Shown here piece after piece: positions 57,007-64,000 of a stretch of 64,000 bases of DNA. Position 1 is the first letter of the stretch. The number at the start of each line of letters is the position of its first letter. Source of the DNA: Bolinopsis microptera (lineage: Eukaryota > Ctenophora > Tentaculata > Lobata > Bolinopsidae); contig NC_087077.1 of assembly GCF_026151205.1 (NCBI RefSeq), positions 9,415,983 to 9,479,982 on the forward strand, given 5' to 3'. A model generated the notes under the pieces. It worked only from the letters and a program-made list of their open reading frames with translations, had not been told where the DNA came from and did no database searches. Both the position numbers and the translations under genes were made by a program.

Positions 57007-57864
57007 CTCACATTTGACACCACGCGGAATAACCTGATCTATCAACTTAGTCCGGAACTGTTAAAGTTTCATGTCAATGCTATCCATGACACTGCGTCAA
57101 CACCTAGCAACCTAAAGCTTTGGAATAAAGCCGTTCCAGGAAACTGTAAACTCTGCAGCAAACAAGGGACACTCAATCATATCCTCACGTTCTGCAAGGT
57201 TGCACTGAGACAGGGACGTTTCAACTGGCGCCATGATCAGGTCCTACGTGAAATTATGAAGACTGTTTCATCACAGATCGAAGAGTTTAATTCCGACATC
57301 GCCAAGGAATCGAAGAGGGCACCGTCGGTCTTTCACAAGGCAGGCAATAAGCGCGAGAAGGTTACCTTAGCTGACCCAACTCATCATAAGACCAAAAGAT
57401 ATTTCTTTTCAGATGCCAACGACTGGAAGATAATATTTGATGAGGATGAGAGACAGAGGAACTTCCCGCAGCACATTGCAGCTACACCACTAAGACCTGA
57501 TGTAGTGATCTATTCAGATAAAGCAAAGAAGGTTTATCTAATGGAGCTGACTTGTGGAAATGAGCAGAACTTTGCTGATCAAGAGAAGCGAAAGATGAAG
57601 AGATATCAGCAGCTGACAGAAGAGATAGAAGCCAACGAATGGGCTTGCAAGCTCCAGACAGTAGAAGTGGGAGCTCGAGGCATTTACAACTATAGCCTCC
57701 CAACCTTTATGAACCACCTGAACGTAAACAACAAAGAGAAGAAGAAGGCCTGCATGAAGATCGCTGAGATCAGCCTGAGGGCATCGTATACCATTTATTT
57801 GTCCAGAAACAATACCATATGGACAGATGATTGGGAGTTAGTCAAGAGACCAGTAATAGCATAG
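57007..57864 (+). pseudogene. 5'-truncated retrotransposon C-terminus: CCHC knuckle and restriction-like endonuclease
   Basis: The frame is open from 57007 (after TGA) to the stop at 57862. It contains LSPELLKFHVNAIHDTAS, then a CX2CX7HX4C knuckle (C codons at 57145, 57154 and 57193; H at 57178) and GRFNWRHDQVL. These are the hallmark run of R2/NeSL-type elements with a restriction-like endonuclease. The endonuclease part follows: RPDVVIYSDKAKKVYLMELT, with the P-D and E residues of the PD-(D/E)XK core. No reverse transcriptase precedes it, so it is a 5'-truncated insertion. A domesticated exon is possible but unsupported. The 3' UTR runs to an A-rich tail near 58098-58110. Confidence 0.82.
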
Positions 57865-58112
57865 TAGGAGCGTAGAATGTTTGGGCCCAGAAAAACATGT
57901 TTAATACCGCTATGAACCCGTCATAAGCCGGGGACTACTATGAAAATGATGATGCTGTGTTGTTGAAAGACCTTCGACCAATCTAAGATGTACCTCATCA
58001 CGCCAAGCAGTTATGCTTGTAGGTGAATATACACTTATAGAGTACAACAACTTTATAACACTCCTCTATCTCCATGAAATAAAATAAAATTAAAGAACAA
58101 AAAAAAAAGAAA
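57865..58112 (+). other. 3' UTR and A-tail of the truncated retroelement
   Basis: Follows the stop directly and ends AATAAAATAAAATTAAAG then an A-run interrupted by G. Such a tail marks the 3' end of a target-primed copy. Confidence 0.6.
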
Positions 58113-58262
58113 CGTGTGAATTGAAAAATAAAATGAATACATTCTGCAAAACGAAAATAACTACTACTACTTTTAGTTTTGAACGTTGAAGACTATAAAT
58201 AGTCTATACTTGCTTTTTGAAAGTTTATTTTCTTTGTGTCTGGCACACTCCCGAATGTTTTA

Positions 58263-59119
58263 GTAGAGGCTCTTACGGGCATTGTCTGCTCGATACGTTA
58301 GGGACCCCAGATACACCTTACTAGACGTATTTTTGACCGTAGAATCGATTGAAAGTGGTTTCAAGATGATTGGACTGATTGTTCTGGGGTAAAATCGCAA
58401 AAAACCGATTTTTGGGCCAAAAATAGGCCAAAAAACCATGTTTTTTGATATTTTGAGCAAGTTAATTTTGTTGGCATGTCGGCAAAACTTGCATAAAGAT
58501 AGCTAAAAGACAGCCGCACAAGATTGTATAAAAATAAAACAAATCCCTCTATTTGTTCTGAGGTAAAAATCCAAAAAAGTGGTAAAAATTTTGACTTTTT
58601 TGCTTGAAGTTTGAATAATTTTTTGCAGTTGTATTAAATCAACCCAAAAATAGTCACATCGTGTTTGCCTAAATTTTTCCTTTCCGAGAAGTACCCACTT
58701 CATATACTTTATCGAAGTTTGAATATTTTCACTCCGCAAGCGTTTTTGCCAAATTTTCGACGCGCACTACGCGCAAAAGCATTTAGTTGTTATCAATTGG
58801 CACCCGCGCGTTCATCATAAATTTCAAACAGCTATAACTCAGCGAGATTATGTCCGTTCTAGCTCATATTTTCACACAAAATAGAAAATAATGTGATCTT
58901 ATTGCTGACAAAATATGAATATAATTACTCTATTTACCTTAGAGTAATAGACTGTCAAAGTTTAAAACGCGCATTGGTATAGCACGTGACTAATAAGGCC
59001 AAATTTATACTTCTTAACATATTATCGATCCTTAGACATCATACTATTGTGTCCAATTAGCGGTTAGGTCTCTAAACTCGTAGCAGAAAACACGTCTTTT
59101 TGCCCGTAAGAGCCTCTAC
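58263..59119. mobile_element. 857-bp TIR element with TA target duplication
   Basis: Perfect 19-bp inverted ends, GTAGAGGCTCTTACGGGCA, with TA on each side. The interior is non-coding and AT-rich, with no transposase trace. The features fit a Tc1/mariner-type non-autonomous element. Confidence 0.85.
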
Positions 59120-59339
59120 TATTTAGCTATTACTAGATTACCTAGCTTGCTAGTCTATTTGTCGCTTTTTTCACAAATAGGAAAAAGTGCTGGTCTTACC
59201 AGCTTACCTGGTGCACGCCAGCCCCAGCCCCAGCGGCGCTCTTTTCGAGGTTATCGCACATATATGAGTGGCCGAGCGAGCTAAAGTCGACTAGCAAGCT
59301 AAATAAGCGCCGGTCATATAATAGGGATTAGCACGCCTA

Positions 59340-60372
59340 TTATTGGTTAGTAGGTCGGAAAACGTTAGCTCCATATTGTCCTATGAAGTTTCCAGGAGGG
59401 CTGTAGTTGCAACAAACCCACGTTGATTTCCCTTTGATAGCAATACCACATCCCACCTTAGTCGAACTCCTCCACACCACCTAAACAGAAAGTAGTTTTA
59501 TCGTTGTCCATTGTTGATGGACTAATAAATATAAATATAAATCAGCGCGCGCTATACTTCGTAGCACTTGCCTCGGGCTAACATTTCGAGAAGAAAGCGG
59601 CGCGCTACTTCGAAGAAATTATTTGTCGTACGTTGTTGACATACGTTGCATGCCACTTTTCGCGCGCGAAGCGCGCGCCGAATATCTCTGATATTTGGAT
59701 ACGAAACATGTATCAAGTACGTTGTAAGGCCCACCGCGCACGAGTACGCGGCTCCCCCTGTATCATGAAACGACCGTGGGGGTCACAATGTGATACAAGA
59801 AATTGTGACGAGTATCATCCGTAAATTTTATCGTTGATCGTATAATTTGTTTTTCTGTACCGTCGGACGACATGAAATGACGGGTTTCTAATTTTAGTCT
59901 CGATAACAAAAATATTGCTACACGTTGTATACCTCTCGTGCACGCCGGCGCGCGCTCAAAAGGGGTTACAGCGTGTGTCAACAAAAATATGATCCATTAC
60001 TGATACCTGAGTAAAATGCCCAGTTTTCCCAGAGAATTCAGGATGATAGTAGTCGTAGTCCTTTATTTCATCGTACCAAAGTTTTACAGCAGATTTTCCA
60101 GCATCCACAGAAGAAGAGTCCCCCGATGCCCAGAACAAGTTTTCTCCGAACCCACTGCCTTTGCTGTGTTCCATTTTGTCTTCGTTCTTCAGTTTGTCAC
60201 ACCAATGTTGAGCAAAAGTTGCTACATCGATGTCCCATTTCATCGTTCTCACTCCATGAACTCTACGGTAGAAATTGTGGGCTCTTAATGATTGCCTCCT
60301 GAATTTGATTTCCTCGACAGCTGCAGCTTCATTAACAAGTATTACAAACAAAACTACGGTAAAGAACTTCAT
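59340..60372 (-). CDS. Secreted CAP-domain (SCP/TAPS, GLIPR2-like) protein, 168 aa
   Basis: Two exons, 60372-60007 and 59480-59340, joined after GHFTQ (CAG/GTATC donor, TGTTTAG acceptor, phase 0). A signal peptide (MKFFTVVLFVILVNEAAA) precedes a short CAP domain: LRAHNFYRRVHGV, MKWDIDVATFAQHWCDKL, GFGENLFWAS, KLWYDEI, GHFTQVVWRSSTKVGCGIA, CNYSPPGNFIGQY. Both His residues and the Glu of the CAP cleft are present, and the conserved GHFTQ and N-Y-x-P-x-G motifs are intact. The length matches the single-domain GLIPR2/PR-1-like class, but with a signal peptide. The role is unknown; members act in lipid binding or immunity. The intron holds GC-rich interspersed repeats (59635-59805). Confidence 0.9.
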
Positions 60373-62475
60373 CTTCTCAAAATAAAAGCTTAATAAACTC
60401 GAATAAAACTCACAATTAAAAGCGCAGTTGTGCCTGTGGTGACAATGTTCAATGTTTGGTGACCCGAATCTTTTGTTACGGTCATCTGATGAGGAGTATC
60501 ACACAATAACACCCCCCCCCCCCCCGAATTAACGGTACAAAGGATTATTGATACATACATTGTTATTGACTATCACGCCTCTCTGTAAAATAGGTATGAG
60601 GTAGAACTAGAACTGTTTGAATTTTAGATAGTATCTATAGATATACGACTAATACGAGCAAGGGAAGAAGAGACAAGAGGAATGAGGATCAATAACAAAA
60701 TGTAATTCAGTTTCATAATATCCATCAAATAGCTGTTACATACATGCTTCATACATACATACAATCCTATTTGTTGTTCTTAAAAATTGTAAGAAACTTA
60801 ATATACTCAATTTACCAATTAAATACTATAACTAGAAGCGAAATGTGTATTGTATATTATATTAATAGACAGGGCTTGCACCAAGTCTGACCCGAATTTG
60901 GTGCCTTTTTCAGAAATTTGCCAACAAGAAGCCATTAATTTTCCGAAAATTTTACTCACATCATATTTATTAAACTTCAAGAGATTGGACACAACAATCA
61001 ATGATGAATGATGTGACAGATTATGTTTGAAAAAGTACTCTTCAAGGCTATCGACTAAATGATGGCCGACATTATTAACTATGAATTTATTTAATCAGTG
61101 CAATTGGTTACACCTTCTGGCGATATCACGCCAAATGATCTTATCGACACCTCTTCCATTATTGATCCAACAATTTCAAGTTTATAGGTTCGATGACTAT
61201 CGTGTCTTAATTTATAAAATATTATCTACATTTGGTTACCAGACAAATTGAAACATCGAATATGATATGATCGAAACTTAATCTTAATTAAATAATAGCA
61301 CACAATCCTAGAATAAAATTGGAATTAGTTCTTTGGGTTCAGCTAATACTATCAGTTTCTAGTTAATTTTACTAACAAATAATACCTAAAAATAAAATTC
61401 GATCAAGACCAGAATCAAAGAAAATTGAATAAGAAATTAAAAGACACTGCAAGTGAATCAAAGCCGCCTATTTTAAAAATGCCAACAAATTTACGGTGAT
61501 TTGTAATCTGTAACTTTGATCACGAAGTTCAGAGTTATAACTTTAAATGCTTGAAATCGGAAAGTGAACTTCAGTGAATTATGTTGCATTCACCATGAGA
61601 TAATATTGCGATATCACCCTTCAAGCAATCAAATAAAACAGTCCAAACAAAAATTATTCGCGTTTTCCGTGGATCATTTAACGACTATTTAGGAAAAAAT
61701 GTCGCTAGGATCACTCCACACGATTAAATTAAACCCGTACATTAAAATGACTAATAATAAATATCTGATTACAGCTAAAAGAACATAACCCGAAATCGTT
61801 AAAAAGAAAGTATTCTACATAAGCTAGCAAGAAAGCTTATGAAATAGTACGGCGTTATAAAAATACTTGGTGGTAGGTTAAAAATTAAAAAGGAATTCGT
61901 TTTATAGTGATCTCGAAGGCTTAGAACCTTCCATCACAAACGTAGATCACATCAATAAAACGTGACTACGTGACATACCGCCGCTCTCAAACATTCCCGT
62001 ACCCAATACTTTCAACCAGAAATCCTAAATCCAGTTCAATAATGAACACACGTCGTGTAATGTATACATGATACATACATGTATACATGTACACGTATAC
62101 GTAATGATACTCGCAGAATGGTCTCCCAGCAGGAAATATTTATACATTATATTTTATAAACTTTGGGATAGCTGCATTCTACCATTCCACCAGCAAAACA
62201 ATATACGAGGTATGGGATTTGATGTCTAGCAGGCTGCTGTACGGATAATATCTGTTCTAGTGAATTTAAACTCAAATAAATCATCAAATCCACTCCTCAA
62301 CAAAGATCAATCCTTCCACTGAACTATTATCTGAATATAATAAACCACCCAACATTCTGACAAACTCCGACACAACTCCAAACTCACACTGCTATCTGAT
62401 TCAAATAACGCGACTGGCAGGATCTGATTTAATGTAAGATGATATCTCTTTACACTGTACACACTCGGCGACGCC
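60373..62475. other. AT-rich intergenic region
   Basis: No gene recognised. A C14-15 homopolymer lies near 60511-60525. Palindromic ATACATGTATACATGTACACG words occur at 62065-62105. The last bases before 62476 would be 3' UTR of the neighbouring minus-strand gene. Confidence 0.55.
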
Positions 62476-63173
62476 TCAGAGCGATAGTTTGATCGAGCAC
62501 GGCTCAGAGAAGGGACCCACGTTGCCTTGCGAGTCTATAGCGCGCACTGTGAAGTGGTAGGAGCATCCTTTGCTAAATTGGGAGAGAGTGACTGCCATTG
62601 GCATGGGGAGTGCTTTTACTGTGCCAACCTGAAAGGGGAAGGTTAGCGGTGCAGACATTTTCATCGGAACAATTCTAATTTATTCTACACTATATGCAGA
62701 TATACACTACGGATATAGCGACACTGTATATCCTGGGATTTTATGTTCAAAAATATATTTTTCAGCGGGAAGCATCTATTAGTAAGAGCTTACAAGTGAA
62801 GCACCGACCTCAGTCCATGTTGAGGATATTGGTGGGGCGGTGGCACCCATGTAGGCGAACAATCTGTACCCAGTACACTTTCTCTCGTCACCAATAATAT
62901 TCCACATCAACTGTATGTCTCCGTTAACCAGTGAGGCTCGCACCTGGGTTTTGGGAAGAACATGTCAGCAGAGTTAAAACACACTAGTACATATTCTTGC
63001 TCATCTTCCATTATCAGGCTGATTATAAGGCTAAATTTCTGCAAGCATGCTAGGGGTGTTAATCTATACCTTAGGTAAGCAGTCTTTGAGTGGACTATCA
63101 CTGTTCTCATCGAATGCGGTTATCTTAGCACCTCCTGATATCATTTGTTGGTACTGGTCCTTTAGGTCTCCCA
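62476..63173 (-). CDS. ATF7IP: ATF7IP/MCAF-like C-terminal fibronectin-III domain (3' end of gene, partial)
   Basis: Three joined exons: 63173-63070, 62943-62794 and 62628-62476 (stop). All are in phase (two leading bases, then phase 0 at both junctions). The 134 residues include KDQYQQMISGGAKITAFDEN, VRASLVNGDIQLMWNIIGDE, CTGYRLFAYMG and VGTVKALPMPMAVTLSQF, then YHFTVRAIDSQGNVGPFSEP. This is a fibronectin type III fold, and the run ALPxPMAxTLxQF is the signature I associate with the C-terminal domain of ATF7IP/MCAF, a nuclear partner of the SETDB1 methyltransferase. Upstream exons lie beyond the hexanucleotide array and the window edge. If not ATF7IP, it is another FN3 protein. Confidence 0.7.
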
Positions 63174-63185
63174 CTGAGATCATGG

Positions 63186-63930
63186 GAGGTGGGATCGGGA
63201 AATTAGACCTGAGTTTGTTACAGTTACAGTTACAGTTACAGTTACAGTTACAGTTACAGTCACAGTTACAGTCACAGTCACAGTCACAGTCACAGTCACA
63301 GTCACAGTCACAGTCACAGTCACAGTCACAGTCACAGTCACAGTTACAGTTACAGTTATAGTGACAGTCACAGTTACAGTTACAGTTACAGTTACAGTTA
63401 CAGTTACAGTTACAGTTACAGTTACAGTTACAGTTACAGTTACAGTCACAATTACAGTCACAGTCACAGTCACAGTCACAGTCACAGTCACAGTCACAGT
63501 TACAGTCACAATTACAGTCACAGTCACAGTTACAGTTACAGTTACAGTTACAGTTACAGTTACAGTTACAGTCACAGTCACAGTCACTGTGGGTCTCCCA
63601 CTGAGATCATGGGAGGTGGGATCGGGAAATTAGACCTGAGGTTGTTACAGTTACAGTTACAGTTACAGTTACAGTTACAGTCACAGTCACCGTCACAGTT
63701 ACAGTTACAGTTACAGTTACAGTTACAGTTACAGTTACAATTACAGTTACAGTTAAAGTTACAGTCACAGTCACAGTCACAGTCACAGTCACAGTCACAG
63801 TCACAGTAACAGTCACCGCCACAGTTACAGTTACAGTTACAGTTACAGTTACAGTTACAGTTACAGTTACAGTTACAGTTACAGTTACAGTTGCAGTTAC
63901 AGTTACAGTTACAGTTACAATTAGACGTGA
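63186..63930. repeat. (CAGTTA/CAGTCA)n array with a duplicated acceptor segment
   Basis: Hexanucleotide array in two blocks, 63216-63587 and 63644-63925, mixing ACAGTT and ACAGTC units. Between them, 63588-63643 repeats 63164-63217 (GGGTCTCCCACTGAGATCAT, GGAGGTGGGATCGGGAAATT), which is the acceptor region and first bases of the ATF7IP-like exon. Both strands are open through the array (Thr-Val, Gln-Leu/Gln-Ser); these frames are artefacts. Confidence 0.95.
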
Positions 63931-64000
63931 GGTTACGAAGCTTGGATAATATGAGTTTATATGAACACTAGAATATTTTATTGTTAATCTGTTTGTTGTC
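63926..64000. other. Window end, unassigned intron sequence
   Basis: Short AT-rich stretch, probably inside the intron of the ATF7IP-like gene. Confidence 0.4.

Noticed and set aside
58260-58739. Frames of 66 and 78 residues in the TIR element
   Set aside because: No transposase motif (no D-D-E spacing, no helix-turn-helix) and Lys/Phe-rich composition from AT-rich DNA.
63047-63822. Thr-Val and Gln-Leu/Gln-Ser dipeptide frames
   Set aside because: Translations of the CAGTTA/CAGTCA array in an intron.

Overview
The window is nuclear DNA of an invertebrate animal. Protein-coding genes are split by GT-AG introns of a few hundred bases to several kilobases. The recognisable genes are metazoan: a mitochondrial very-long-chain acyl-CoA dehydrogenase, two rhodopsin-class seven-helix receptors, an F-type lectin with shuffled exons, a CAP-domain secreted protein and the 3' end of an ATF7IP/MCAF-like chromatin gene. 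The background is AT-rich with GC-rich interspersed repeats. An early-branching marine invertebrate (cnidarian-like) fits best, but this is inference; no species can be named from the sequence alone. LAYOUT. 1-3.2 kb: one copy of a duplicated block, then a TA-flanked inverted-repeat element carrying a 1.3 kb (CCCTGT)n array and a retrotransposon 3' end. 4.0-8.65 kb: a minus-strand modular lectin gene built from phase-1 exons, and the second copy of the duplicated block. 8.6-31.6 kb: almost no host genes. This is a nested mobile-element landscape: a decayed LINE, large GGACAC-ended elements packed with a 15-bp TCGTCACA-type motif, two multi-kilobase foldback palindromes, a retroposon with an internal 301-bp tandem array, and several MITE-like families. 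32.3-44.0 kb: a complete 14-exon acyl-CoA dehydrogenase gene (minus strand, 602 aa). A complete three-exon GPCR lies on the opposite strand inside one intron, and a 48-bp minisatellite that multiplies the splice acceptor of exon 4 lies in another. 45.6-46.7 kb: a second GPCR. 47.7-50.2 kb: the third GGACAC element. 51.2-54.5 kb: an apparently intact PHD-EN-RT LINE. 57.0-58.1 kb: a 5'-truncated retroelement 3' end with a CCHC knuckle and restriction-like endonuclease. 58.3-59.1 kb: a TA-flanked TIR element. 59.3-60.4 kb: a two-exon CAP gene. 62.5-63.2 kb: the last three exons of an ATF7IP-like gene. 63.2-63.9 kb: a hexanucleotide array in that gene's next intron, which also duplicates a splice acceptor. 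The host genes show no operon-like relationship. The most unusual signals are (i) the GGACAC elements, non-coding 2.5-2.9 kb units whose many internal motif copies flip orientation towards the right end and differ in a coordinated way between copies, and (ii) two independent cases where a tandem repeat has duplicated a real 3' splice site together with the start of its exon. No RNA gene or CRISPR array was recognised. Exon boundaries were set by eye from frame, phase and splice consensus and have not been tested against transcripts.
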